Shown piece after piece: positions 1 through 8,384 of a DNA stretch of 64,000 nt. Under the pieces are notes generated by a model. That model was not told the origin of the DNA. It was given only the letters and a program-made list of their open reading frames with translations, and did no database searches. Within the stretch, counting starts at the first letter, position 1, and every line of letters begins with the position of its first letter. The DNA lies in assembly GCF_029946145.1 (NCBI RefSeq), contig NZ_JAQSDY010000013.1, positions 1-64,000 on the forward strand, given 5' to 3'. Source of the stretch: Brevundimonas sp. (lineage in GTDB: Bacteria > Pseudomonadota > Alphaproteobacteria > Caulobacterales > Caulobacteraceae). The position numbers and the translations under genes are program-made.

Positions 1-76
1 GGCGTCAGATTCTCGAAAAACCCTCTTGCATCGAACGGGGCGTCCACACACGGACCCTCCGACAGTCTGAGATGAG

Positions 77-1522
77 TCAGGAGCGGCTGTCAGCAAACCG
101 CCGGCTGCGCCGCGAGGGCGCATCCAACAACACGCCCGGCAGGTCGTGCACCGCCATCCGGGTCGCCTGCACCTCCAGCTTCCGCAACGCCGATCGCGGC
201 CCCACGCGGAGGCGCGCCGTGTCGGGGTGCTCATCGAGCAGTTCCTGCAGCATCATCCGGCTGGTGCTGTTGAGCCAGCGGCTCAGTTCCGGGCTCGGCC
301 GCCTCCCCCGCCCGACCGCCGATCCGAGGATGAACTGCGACAGCTTCTCCTGCTGCGCCCGCAGATGGCCGCGCATCAGCTTGGACCGGGTGATGTAGCC
401 AGCGTTCACGCCGGGCAGCGAGTGGTTCATCAACAGGTGCATATCCACCTCCGAGACCTCGGCGGGCTGGCCGATCGTCCGGTAGGTCTGGCGCAGATCG
501 TTGCCGTAGTGGCTGAGAGCCTCCCGCTTTTCCTTGTGCTCGGTCATGTGGCCGCAGGCTGCGTCGCTGGGGAACAGCCATTCCCGGCCGCTTTCCGGAT
601 AGATGACCGGCCCCAGGCGCCGCAGGCGGAAGATGGATTCCAGCATCGCGCGCGACAGCGGGACGTCGAACGCCTTGTCGGCGCCGCCCTTGGGCAGGCG
701 GATGTGCATGATGCGGTTGCGCAGATCGAGGTCCTCGACGCGCACATTCTTCAGCGCCTCGGGCCGGGAGCCCGACAACAGGGTCAGCAACTGGAACTCC
801 CGACGGATCGGATTGGGGATCAAGGCGGCCTGCTCGAACCAGGCCGGCAGGTCGGAGACGCCCATGGCGGTGTTCTTGCGGCGGTCCGGATTCCAGTCGA
901 CCCCGACCGCCGGATTCTCGGCCGGGAGCTGGCGGCAGGTCTTGCGGGCGTGGTTGTAGACGGCGCGGAAACTGCGCACGGCGCCGTTGGCGATGGCCGG
1001 TCCGTGGTTCTTGGTGAGGTAGTCGTGCCGGTCGGCCAGCAGCCGCGGCTTGTCCCCGATCTCTGACAGCGGCTGGTCGAGCCAGTCGGCGAACAATCGC
1101 TCCATATGGTCGGTGTAGTTGCGGAAGGTGCCGCTCGCCCGACCCTTTCGCTCCAGATGGGACGCGCGGAACCGGGTCCAGGCCTCACGCAGCGTCGGCA
1201 CGCCGGCGTCCTCAAGCACCGGGATCGGCTTCTCGCGCGGCGGCCGGGGATCTTCGCCGCCGGCGATGCGGGCCAGCAGCCCCTTGGCCTTGATGCGGGC
1301 TTCCCTGGCGGTCCCGTCGCCGACATCGGCGACCTTCATGCGGATGGTCGTGCGCGCCTTTCCGGCCCAAAGGTCGGCCTGGATCGTGAAGCTCTTGGTG
1401 CGGCTTCCGATGAGGACGAAGAAGCCCGCCGTCTCCGTGTCGCGCACCCGGTACTGCCCCTCGCGGGCATAGGCGAGACCCAAGATGTTGCGGTCGGTCA
1501 GGTGCAGTTTTGGATCGCTCAT
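77..1522 (-). CDS. Tyrosine recombinase / island integrase
   Basis: A 481-residue tyrosine recombinase that would integrate and excise a genomic island. The first ~95 residues resemble the DUF4102 arm-binding domain, ~110-210 the core-binding domain and ~225-400 the catalytic domain. Visible catalytic candidates are Arg253 (SGSRPEA), Lys278 (LPKGG), Arg344 (NDLRQT), His367 (MNHS) and Tyr376 (NAGYI). The first histidine of the usual HxxR box is Asn341, a tolerated but less common change. About 80 residues follow the catalytic domain. The gene is transcribed away from a tRNA-3'-end copy ~210 bp upstream of its start, as expected for an integrase at the att end of an element that extends left beyond the window. 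It looks intact. Confidence 0.9.
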   Translation of the reverse strand: MSDPKLHLTDRNILGLAYAREGQYRVRDTETAGFFVLIGSRTKSFTIQADLWAGKARTTIRMKVADVGDGTAREARIKAKGLLARIAGGEDPRPPREKPIPVLEDAGVPTLREAWTRFRASHLERKGRASGTFRNYTDHMERLFADWLDQPLSEIGDKPRLLADRHDYLTKNHGPAIANGAVRSFRAVYNHARKTCRQLPAENPAVGVDWNPDRRKNTAMGVSDLPAWFEQAALIPNPIRREFQLLTLLSGSRPEALKNVRVEDLDLRNRIMHIRLPKGGADKAFDVPLSRAMLESIFRLRRLGPVIYPESGREWLFPSDAACGHMTEHKEKREALSHYGNDLRQTYRTIGQPAEVSEVDMHLLMNHSLPGVNAGYITRSKLMRGHLRAQQEKLSQFILGSAVGRGRRPSPELSRWLNSTSRMMLQELLDEHPDTARLRVGPRSALRKLEVQATRMAVHDLPGVLLDAPSRRSRRFADSRS

Positions 1523-1691
1523 TTGCTGACTTTTGGGTGGGTTAGAACGGCGCTTTTGGGGCTGTTTAGAACGGTATTAGAACGGTGAAATTCGCCCCAT
1601 AAGTCATCGCTGGGCACCTTCGCCGGACTGCGAAACCGTGCGATATCACCGAATAATTGTCAATGAACTCAATTGCTTGCATCGCGCTCTT

Positions 1692-1711
1692 GGCGGCAAT
1701 CGGCGGCAATC
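1692..1711. repeat. Two 10-bp tandem repeats next to the att site
   Basis: The 10-mer GGCGGCAATC occurs twice in a row just inside the tRNA remnant, between it and the integrase start. Short direct repeats in this position are often arm-type binding sites for the integrase. That role is inferred from position only. Confidence 0.4.
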
Positions 1712-1731
1712 GGAAAGCCATAAATCAGGAG

Positions 1732-1776
1732 CTGTTAATCGGCTGGTCGTAGGTTCGAATCCTACCCGCGGAGCCA
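1732..1776 (+). other. att-site remnant: 3' part of a tRNA gene (anticodon GTT, Asn-like)
   Basis: The stretch reads as the 3' half of a tRNA: an anticodon loop CTGTTAA (anticodon GTT, 1734-1736), a T arm with GGTTCGAATCC, an acceptor 3' strand CCGCGGA and an encoded CCA at 1774-1776. The 5' strand of the anticodon stem, the D arm and the 5' acceptor strand are absent, so it cannot be a functional tRNA. This is what an element integrating into a tRNA 3' end leaves at its distal end. The intact copy should lie to the left, outside the window. Asn identity is inferred from the anticodon. Confidence 0.8.
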
Positions 1777-1877
1777 CTCTTTCCGCCGCTTTCTCGCGGA
1801 GCGGGTGCCAGTTAAACACTGCTTCCCTGAGTGGGATTTCCACATTACGTTGATCCGCCAGCTCTTTGGGGGACACG

Positions 1878-2984
1878 ATGCTGAAGACTCGCTTGCTGAC
1901 TGGGTTGCTGACCTGGCTGGCCCTTGCGCCTCCCGCTTTTGCCCAGAATGAACCGGGGATTGGGCCCCGCCCGCCCTTCCTTGAGCGCGAACCCGCTTCC
2001 AGCATCGATCCGGACGCGCCGCCCAGCGTGTTCAAGGCGACCATCGACGCGGCCAACGCCGAAGGTGGTTTCGGGTGGGTGCCCAAGGACTTGAGATGGG
2101 GTCCCGGGGCCGACATCCGTGTCTGCTTCCTGAGCAACGACAGGGACCTGAACCGGTTCGTGGTCAGCCACGCGTCCAGCTGGAACGACATTGGAGCCAA
2201 CGTCCGGTTCAATTTCGGATCGCCCAGTTCGCCACGACGCTGCCAACCGGGGATCGACGCCGATGTCCGTGTGGTCTTCAACACCGGTCAGGGCGACTGG
2301 TCCCGCTATGGAAAGGACGCGCGCCTCGGCAATCCTCAATGGAACACCGGATCGCTGCATCTGGACATGAATACGATCACCTCCTCGGGCGCGCGCGGCA
2401 CGATCATCCATGAGTTCGGCCATGCACTGGGCATGTACCACGAGCATCAGAAACCAATCGTGGATGGTTGTGAGGACCAGTTTAACTGGCCGGTTGTGTA
2501 TGAAAGCCTTCTCCGTTGGAATGGATGGAGCGCCGAGCGGGTGGACTCCCAGCTCAGACCTGTGAACGACTTCGGCGCTTCTCTGGTAATGAGTGAGAAT
2601 ATAGACCGAACATCGGTCATGCTTTACGCTCTGCCGGCCAATCTTTATCGCAGCTCGACGAGCCGCTGCTATATTCAGTGGCCGAACAACGAAATCTCCG
2701 AAATGGATACCGCTGTGGTGCGCGCGGCCTACAGCGCCGAGACATACGAAAGCCAAGGCTACGGCTTCAACGCCGCGATCGCCAGGGCGGTTGAGAACGG
2801 GGACGAGGCGGTGGCCCGAGGCATTGCGCTCTACGCCCTTCCGCAATCGACCTTGGCCGAAATCGCTGCGACCTACGACGAGCAGTTGTCGTTCGGCTTC
2901 AATCCAACTGGAAGCGAGGGGGCGGAGGCGCAGCTTGAGTCTGCAATCAACGCCGTGATCAGCCGCGCATCCCAGCCGGAATGA
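1878..2984 (+). CDS. Secreted astacin-like (metzincin) zinc metalloprotease
   Basis: A predicted exported zinc endopeptidase of about 368 residues. A signal peptide ending in AFA-Q is visible. The motif HEFGHALGMYHE (residues ~178-189) matches the metzincin HExxHxxGxxH zinc site, and SVMLY downstream is a plausible Met-turn like that of astacins (M12A). The ATG at 1878 is preferred over an upstream in-frame TTG at 1866 because a GGGGG Shine-Dalgarno lies six bases before it. It is the first gene after the island att remnant and overlaps the next gene by ATGA, suggesting translational coupling. Substrate unknown. Confidence 0.8.
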   Translation: MLKTRLLTGLLTWLALAPPAFAQNEPGIGPRPPFLEREPASSIDPDAPPSVFKATIDAANAEGGFGWVPKDLRWGPGADIRVCFLSNDRDLNRFVVSHASSWNDIGANVRFNFGSPSSPRRCQPGIDADVRVVFNTGQGDWSRYGKDARLGNPQWNTGSLHLDMNTITSSGARGTIIHEFGHALGMYHEHQKPIVDGCEDQFNWPVVYESLLRWNGWSAERVDSQLRPVNDFGASLVMSENIDRTSVMLYALPANLYRSSTSRCYIQWPNNEISEMDTAVVRAAYSAETYESQGYGFNAAIARAVENGDEAVARGIALYALPQSTLAEIAATYDEQLSFGFNPTGSEGAEAQLESAINAVISRASQPE

Positions 2985-4513
2985 AGCGGCGCGCGGCCGT
3001 CACGCTCGCATGCGCCGGAGCGCTGGTGGCCAGTCCGGCGGCCGCCCAGGAACAGCTCTACGGTTCGGGGTTGGTGACGCCGGAGCTGGATTTTGCGGAC
3101 GTGGAGGTCAGACCGCTGAGGAACGACGCCGAGCGCGCCGCCGCCGGCGACAGCTGGATTCCGATGCCGGTGTTCTCGATCGCCCTCGTTCAACAGCCCG
3201 GCCCACCCGTGATGATCCCCCGCGCCCTGCTGCGGGCGGATCGATTTCGATACGAGGACATGACCGAGCCGGGCGTGGAGGCGGTCGAGATGTATCGCGA
3301 CTTCCTGCAGGGATTGATGACCGATTTCATCCTTCCGGCGGCTGCCCGGATTCCCCGACTGGCAGGCTACCGCGAGCACTTCACGGAAATCGAAATCGCC
3401 ATCAGGGAGGCCCACGGCGGTTTTATCCAGGCCCCCCAGGGTCGCGGAATAACCGGCGCGCCCGTCGTTACGGCGACATACGGTCTCTCGAATACGATCG
3501 GTCAGTCCGCCGGGGTCGCTCTCGACTGGGACCGGCTGCTTGCGGCGGACCCGGACGACTCCGAGACGGTCTACATCGCCGCCAATCGCTGGCTCAACGC
3601 CTACGCCCTGATGATGTCCAGCGCCATAAGACACCTTACGGCGGCCGAGCACCACTATGACAGGGGCGTCATTGAAGCCCTGTTTCCGACCACGCCTGGC
3701 CCCAAGGACCTGCTTCTCTATAACCTGCACGTGACCGACACGACCGTGGTCGTCCTGGCTCACGAGGCCTGCCACCACATCCTGGATCATCGTCCGACCG
3801 ACGGACTTACCCGCCGGGACCAGGAGCTCAGGGCTGACAGCTGCGCAGCGGAAATCTTCGTCAACGTGCGAACCCGGATGCAGGAACCGGGGTTCACCCA
3901 GGACCTGCGCATTCCGTACTACATGATCGCGGCCACGCGACTGTCCACGAACAGCATGATCCTGTGGCCCCTCAGTGAAGGCGGACAACCGTATCCGACG
4001 CCGGGCGAACGTTACGCGAATATCAAGGCGGCGATACCGGCGGCTGTACTGGCCGCGACCCCTGAGCTCGTGCCACTCCTTGAATTTCCCCCCTCTCCGG
4101 TCGTCGACGACTCTTTCCTGGATCTGCGCACGAGCCTCCTCTCCCTGCCGGTTCTGGAACCTGGCGACGAGCAAATCTTCGATCAGACGGCGGAAGATTT
4201 CCTGTTCGAGGCTGAGCGGATGCTGGTGGAATATTGCCTCGCCCAGGACTGCAAGGCGCGGCTGGAATCCGAAGACGCCAACGAGCGCTATTTCAATCTG
4301 CGCGTCCTGATCGACATGGCCGCCGTCAAGCTCGAACTCCATCGACTGACGGGGGGGGCAGACCATCGGCTTTATCAGGCGAGATGGGCCTTATGGTCCG
4401 CCGAAGACGCGGTCACGCCCGAAATGCCGATCGCCGACGCCGATGTCCGGCGCCTGATGGACGCCGTGAGCATGGCCATCGCCGCCTTGCCCGCTGAGGA
4501 ATCTCCACAGTGA
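2981..4513 (+). CDS. Secreted protein with HExxH site, putative metallopeptidase
   Basis: A 510-residue exported protein (signal peptide ending AAAQ near residue 23) that I cannot place in a named family. Residues 261-265 are HEACH within LAHEACHHILDH. About 20 residues later come a glutamate and QELRADSCA, arranged like the third zinc ligand of gluzincin-type peptidases. No transmembrane segment is evident after the signal. It starts inside the stop codon of the astacin-like gene and is followed 13 bp later by another HExxH gene. The HEACH...ExxADxCA layout recurs in that next protein, suggesting the two are distantly related. Peptidase activity is inferred from the motif only. Confidence 0.65.
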   Translation: MKRRAAVTLACAGALVASPAAAQEQLYGSGLVTPELDFADVEVRPLRNDAERAAAGDSWIPMPVFSIALVQQPGPPVMIPRALLRADRFRYEDMTEPGVEAVEMYRDFLQGLMTDFILPAAARIPRLAGYREHFTEIEIAIREAHGGFIQAPQGRGITGAPVVTATYGLSNTIGQSAGVALDWDRLLAADPDDSETVYIAANRWLNAYALMMSSAIRHLTAAEHHYDRGVIEALFPTTPGPKDLLLYNLHVTDTTVVVLAHEACHHILDHRPTDGLTRRDQELRADSCAAEIFVNVRTRMQEPGFTQDLRIPYYMIAATRLSTNSMILWPLSEGGQPYPTPGERYANIKAAIPAAVLAATPELVPLLEFPPSPVVDDSFLDLRTSLLSLPVLEPGDEQIFDQTAEDFLFEAERMLVEYCLAQDCKARLESEDANERYFNLRVLIDMAAVKLELHRLTGGADHRLYQARWALWSAEDAVTPEMPIADADVRRLMDAVSMAIAALPAEESPQ

Positions 4514-4526
4514 GAGAGCAATAGCC

Positions 4527-4979
4527 ATGCGCAAAACCCTGCCCGCCGTGCTGGCGGCCCTGGCTGTGTCGTTCACCCCGATAATCATCCCCGAGCCGGT
4601 CAACGCCCAGGACCAGCGGATATGGTCCATCGACGGATACTCGGTCGCCTGCCAGGGCAATCCGATCCATCTGTCGCCGAACCTGCCGGACGTGGGAATG
4701 GCGCGTCCGGGTCTGATCCTGCTCAATCCCTACGCACTGCAAGGCATGTCCACCTCCCACAAGCTGTTCGTCGTCGCGCACGAATGCGCCCACGCGATCG
4801 GCATATCGAACGAAGGGGCCGCGGACTGTTTCGCCATCCGCCTCGGCCGCGATCAGGGCTGGTTCCCTTCCTACGTCTTCGGCGAACTGATCGAAGCCCT
4901 TCGCTACAATCCGGGCGATTACACACATGCGCCAGGCACGGTTCGCCTCAACGCGATCATCCAGTGCTTCCAGACCTGA
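4527..4979 (+). CDS. Small secreted HExxH protein, putative metallopeptidase
   Basis: A 150-residue exported protein with a signal peptide ending near VNA-Q (residue 28). HECAH at 85-89 is followed by NEGAADCFAIR, which supplies an acidic residue near position 96-100 as possible third zinc ligand. Two further cysteines (Cys42 and one near the C-terminus) could form a disulphide. It is the last gene of the three-gene run of secreted HExxH proteins. It is too small to hold more than a minimal peptidase core. Family not recognised. Confidence 0.6.
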   Translation: MRKTLPAVLAALAVSFTPIIIPEPVNAQDQRIWSIDGYSVACQGNPIHLSPNLPDVGMARPGLILLNPYALQGMSTSHKLFVVAHECAHAIGISNEGAADCFAIRLGRDQGWFPSYVFGELIEALRYNPGDYTHAPGTVRLNAIIQCFQT

Positions 4980-4993
4980 CGATGGTTTCGAAC

Positions 4994-5021
4994 AAAAAAA
5001 GCCCGACGCGAGCGCCGGGCT
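4994..5021 (-). terminator. Rho-independent terminator for the leftward lipoprotein gene
   Basis: AGCCCG and CGGGCT form a stem around a short loop. On the minus strand it is followed by a run of seven T (A7 at 4994-5000 on the plus strand). It lies ~85 bp past the stop of the lipoprotein gene at 5106. It may also limit read-through from the protease operon. Confidence 0.7.
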
Positions 5022-5105
5022 GAAGAAGTTCGGTGATGGTGGGTGTCCTCGAAGAAGGAAGACATCCTTTCGTTGAAGCGAATTGGTTAACCGTACGTAA
5101 ACCGT

Positions 5106-5855
5106 TCAGGCGACATCGGGCAGCCAGGTCGACTGCGGCGCCCCGCCCGCGCCGGTCCAGGCGATCCGCCAGCCCTGGCCGGCCCGCTCGACCCGCGGCG
5201 ACGGGCCCGATGGGGCCTCCCCGGGCCAGGCGAAACGTCCGCCGCCCGCCTGGATTTCGTCAGGGCCGTCCGAGGGCCGCAGCATCAAGCTCCAGCGGCC
5301 CTGGGCGTCAGGCGTGACGCGCACGGATTCGCCGGCCGCCTGCACCACGACCGGCGCCGTTCCCGAAGCCCGACCGGACGCCAGCCGCATGCGGCCGTCG
5401 CTGTCGACCGCGCCGAGGGTCGGAGCCCGGTCCAGACGCCGGGTCGATCCGCCCGTTCGCAGGATCGCGATCGGCCCGCGCCCCCCGGCGACGATCAACA
5501 GCCGGTCCGGCGATGGCGCGGCGTCCTGGCCGACCTGGGTCTCGGGCCGCAGCCACAGGTCGCCCGCCGGCGCCGTCATCCGGATCTCGAAACGGCCGCG
5601 CCCGTCCGCCGCCGCCGCATAGGCCGCGCCCAAATCGCTGCGCAGGACCACCCGGGCTCCCGGTTCGGCCTCGCCGGTGAAGACCAGGCTGGACTGGGCC
5701 CTTTGCACGGCCTGGATCTCCGGCGGACGGGTCCAGCCCGCCGCGGCGCTCTCGACCTCGGCCACGCGTTCCGGCGTCACGGGCGGCGCGCAGGCGGCGG
5801 CGAGAGCGGCCAGAAGCGCCGCCCCTCCCGTCTTCACCAACATGGCCCGTTTCAT
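5106..5855 (-). CDS. Lipoprotein of unknown function
   Basis: A 249-residue predicted lipoprotein. The N-terminus is positively charged and hydrophobic and ends in a lipobox LAAAC-A near residue 22. The remainder is rich in Gly, Pro and Arg with beta-type segments, suggesting one or two Ig-like domains, but I recognise no family. The start was placed at the ATG encoding MKRAML because the lipobox then falls in the right place. It is divergent from the LOG-family gene, only ~80 bp away. A terminator follows it. Confidence 0.65.
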   Translation of the reverse strand: MKRAMLVKTGGAALLAALAAACAPPVTPERVAEVESAAAGWTRPPEIQAVQRAQSSLVFTGEAEPGARVVLRSDLGAAYAAAADGRGRFEIRMTAPAGDLWLRPETQVGQDAAPSPDRLLIVAGGRGPIAILRTGGSTRRLDRAPTLGAVDSDGRMRLASGRASGTAPVVVQAAGESVRVTPDAQGRWSLMLRPSDGPDEIQAGGGRFAWPGEAPSGPSPRVERAGQGWRIAWTGAGGAPQSTWLPDVA

Positions 5856-5936
5856 CGCATCAATCCGACCGCTAGGAGTATTCTCCCAGATAGCGCGCCC
5901 GGGGGGCCGCTGTCTTCCATCCGTTCCCGAGGCCCC

Positions 5937-6536
5937 ATGACTTCGCCTGCCATCCAACCCTTTGACGGAAAGTCCGTCTGCCTGTTCTGCGGTTCGTCGG
6001 ACGCGTCCGATCCCGCCTATACAGAGGCGGCGCGGGCGTTTGGCGAACAGACGGCCCAGGCCGGCTGGCGGCTGGTCTACGGCGGCGGCGGCGTCGGCCT
6101 GATGGGCGCCTCGGCGCGCGGAGCCCACGCGGTCGGCGGCCGGGTCCTCGGCGTCATGCCGGGCTTCCTGCGCAGCCGTGAGCGGCTGTTCGACGAGGTG
6201 GAAACGATCGTCGTGCCCTCGATGCACGAGCGCAAGACGATCATGTACGACCAGTCTGACGCCTTCGTGGTCGCGCCAGGGGGCGTCGGCACCCTCGAGG
6301 AGGCTATCGAGGTGCTGTCGTGGAAACGGCTGGATCTACATTCCAAGCCGGTCATCTTCCTGAATCTGAACGGTTTCTGGGAACCGCTGCTGGCCGCCAT
6401 GGAGCACAGCATCGAGTCCGGCATGACGCCGGCCACCTTCCGCCAGGCCTGGGTCGTCTGCGACACGGTCGAGGCCGCGATCGAAGCCATGAGGGGCGCG
6501 GACGCCATGCCGCACTTGAAACATGATCAGCGTTAA
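5937..6536 (+). CDS. LOG-family protein (TIGR00730), nucleotide 5'-monophosphate phosphoribohydrolase-like
   Basis: A 199-residue Rossmann-fold protein of the LOG family, whose members release bases from nucleoside 5'-monophosphates, including cytokinin ribotides. The N-terminal FCGSS, the glycine-rich YGGGGVGLMG and the family signature PGGVGTLEE are all visible, as is the MHERK motif in between. The length is normal. The ATG follows GAGGCCCC; no strong Shine-Dalgarno is seen. Cytosolic. Neighbouring genes give no further hint of a pathway. Confidence 0.88.
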   Translation: MTSPAIQPFDGKSVCLFCGSSDASDPAYTEAARAFGEQTAQAGWRLVYGGGGVGLMGASARGAHAVGGRVLGVMPGFLRSRERLFDEVETIVVPSMHERKTIMYDQSDAFVVAPGGVGTLEEAIEVLSWKRLDLHSKPVIFLNLNGFWEPLLAAMEHSIESGMTPATFRQAWVVCDTVEAAIEAMRGADAMPHLKHDQR

Positions 6537-6663
6537 GTAATCACTGGTCAGTAAGCCGGTGTCCGTGGGTTTCTTTTGGAAACGCACCTTGACAGTCTCG
6601 TATAACAACGGACATTGGCGTGGCGGAAACGATGGTCGTTTGCGCCTGTCCGGAGACCTCCCC

Positions 6664-6954
6664 ATGCGTACTCTGCTTATCGCCGCGGCCCTGTTTGTCG
6701 CCGCCCCCGCCCTCGCCCAGGCCCCGGCCTCCAGCGCCGTCCTGGCCGATTCGTCCAAGGCCCCGGCCGCCCCCACCATCATCGACGGCGCCTCGTGGCG
6801 CTGCGACAGCGGCTCCTGCACCGCCACCGGCGGCGCGAACCAGCCGGCGACGCGCGCCTGCCGCCGCGTCGTGGCCCGTTTCGGCGCCGTGTCGTCGTTC
6901 AGCTACAAGGGCGTCGCCCTGTCGGCCGAGCAACTGACGGCCTGCAACGCCTGA
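6664..6954 (+). CDS. Small exported protein, CC_3452-like
   Basis: A 96-residue protein with a clear signal peptide ending ALAQA and a compact domain with four cysteines (CDSGSC, ACRR, TACNA), probably two disulphides in the periplasm. It resembles a short conserved family found in Caulobacter relatives under the label CC_3452; I recall this rather than being able to check it. A poly-Ala/Pro linker follows the signal. Monocistronic. Function unknown. Confidence 0.65.
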   Translation: MRTLLIAAALFVAAPALAQAPASSAVLADSSKAPAAPTIIDGASWRCDSGSCTATGGANQPATRACRRVVARFGAVSSFSYKGVALSAEQLTACNA

Positions 6955-6979
6955 TTTGAGTTGAAGCCGGCGAGGCGGC

Positions 6980-8314
6980 TCAGGCCGTCTCGCCGTTCAG
7001 CCGTTTGACGATCCGCTCGCGGCCGATCATGGGCGCGAGCGTCGCCATGTCGGGGCCATGCGCCTGACCCGTGATCATCAGGCGCAGCGGCATGAACAGC
7101 GCCTTGCCCTTGGCGCCGGTCGCTTCCTTCACCGCCGCCGTCCAGACAGGCCACAGGGTCTCGTCGATGGTTGCCGGCAGGGCCGCCAGAGCCGCCTGGG
7201 CGAAGGCCGCGTCATCGATCGTCGGCGTGATTGGACCGCGCACAATCTTCGCCATATCAACGACATCGGCAAACTTCTGAAGGTTGCCTCGCACCCCGCT
7301 CCAGAACGTCTCGCCCAGATCGGCGTTCAGCTCGACCAGCCGCGGTTGCGCGACCGCGTACGGCATCGCGTGCAGCGCCTGGGCGTTCAGACGGTCCAGA
7401 TCGGCGGTGTCGTAGCGCGCCGGCGACCGGCCCATCTTGGCGAAGGCGAAGCTGGCCCCCAGGGCGTCGATGGATTCGCCCACTTCCAGCGGATCGCTGG
7501 TGCCGATGCGGCCCAGATGGCTGGTGATGGCGATCGGCTCATAGCCCTTGTCGCGCATCTCGGCGATCGACAGCGAACCCAGCCGCTTGGACAGCGCCTG
7601 CCCGTCCTCGCCGACCAGAAGGGGCATGTGGGCGAAGGCCGGAACCGGCCCGCCCAGCGCCTCGAAGATCTCGATCTGGGCGCCCGTGTTGGTGACGTGG
7701 TCCTCGCCGCGGATCACATGGGTGATGGCCATGTCGATATCGTCGACAACCGACGGCAGGGTGTAGAGGAACAGGCCGTCCTCGCGGATCAGCACCGGGT
7801 CCGACATCGAGGCCGTATCGACCTCGGCGTGGCCGCGCGACAGGTCTTCCCAGGCCACGCGCCTGCCGTCGAGTTTGAACCGCCAGTGCGGCTTGCGGCC
7901 CTCGGCCTCATAGGCCGCCTTCTCCGCATCGGTCAGCGCAAGCCCGGCGCGGTCGTAGATCGGCGGCAGCCCCCGGGACAGCTGCACCTTGCGGCGGCGG
8001 TCCAGTTCCTCGGAGGTGTCGTAGCAGGCGTACAGCCGCCCGGCGGCCTTCAGGCGCACGGCGGCCTCTTCATAGCGGTCGAACCGCTTCGACTGGTTAT
8101 AGCGCTCGTCCCAGACCAGTCCCAGCCAGGTCAGGTCGTCCTCGATGCCCTGTTCGAACTCGGCCGTGGACCGCGCCAGATCGGTGTCGTCGATGCGAAG
8201 CACGAACGACCCACCCTGCCCTTTGGCGAACATCCAGTTCACCAGGGCGGTGCGGACATTGCCGACGTGCAGCTTACCCGTCGGCGACGGGGCGAAACGG
8301 ACCTTGACGGACAT
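6980..8314 (-). CDS. gltX: Glutamyl-tRNA synthetase
   Basis: Class I aminoacyl-tRNA synthetase that charges tRNA-Glu (444 residues, a short GluRS form). The HIGH-type motif is HVGN at 16-19 within FAPSPTGKLHVGN. The KMSKS-type loop is ALSKRLGS at 240-247, and IDDTD follows the first Rossmann half. Alphaproteobacteria often carry two GluRS paralogues. In such organisms, as here with gatCAB at 46-50 kb, Glu-tRNA-Gln made by a GluRS is converted to Gln-tRNA-Gln. Whether this copy is the discriminating or the tRNA-Gln-specific one cannot be told by eye. Confidence 0.95.
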   Translation of the reverse strand: MSVKVRFAPSPTGKLHVGNVRTALVNWMFAKGQGGSFVLRIDDTDLARSTAEFEQGIEDDLTWLGLVWDERYNQSKRFDRYEEAAVRLKAAGRLYACYDTSEELDRRRKVQLSRGLPPIYDRAGLALTDAEKAAYEAEGRKPHWRFKLDGRRVAWEDLSRGHAEVDTASMSDPVLIREDGLFLYTLPSVVDDIDMAITHVIRGEDHVTNTGAQIEIFEALGGPVPAFAHMPLLVGEDGQALSKRLGSLSIAEMRDKGYEPIAITSHLGRIGTSDPLEVGESIDALGASFAFAKMGRSPARYDTADLDRLNAQALHAMPYAVAQPRLVELNADLGETFWSGVRGNLQKFADVVDMAKIVRGPITPTIDDAAFAQAALAALPATIDETLWPVWTAAVKEATGAKGKALFMPLRLMITGQAHGPDMATLAPMIGRERIVKRLNGETA

Positions 8315-8384
8315 GCGATAGACCTTGGAAACGCGGGGCGCACAGGTCGCCCCCGCGGCCCCTCAAGTCAAGGCTCGCGGGCGA

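Noticed and set aside
1646..2284. A 212-codon minus-strand frame containing RVGFEPTTSRLT
   Set aside because: That peptide is the well-known false translation of the antisense of a tRNA T arm; the frame also lies opposite the protease gene.
5084..5102. TTAACCGTACGTAAAC as a CtrA site
   Set aside because: It lies between the lipoprotein stop and its terminator, not in front of any gene.
6588..6605. TTGACA and TATAAC before the CC_3452-like gene, looking like a sigma70 promoter
   Set aside because: The two boxes are only about six bases apart, far short of the ~17 bp needed.
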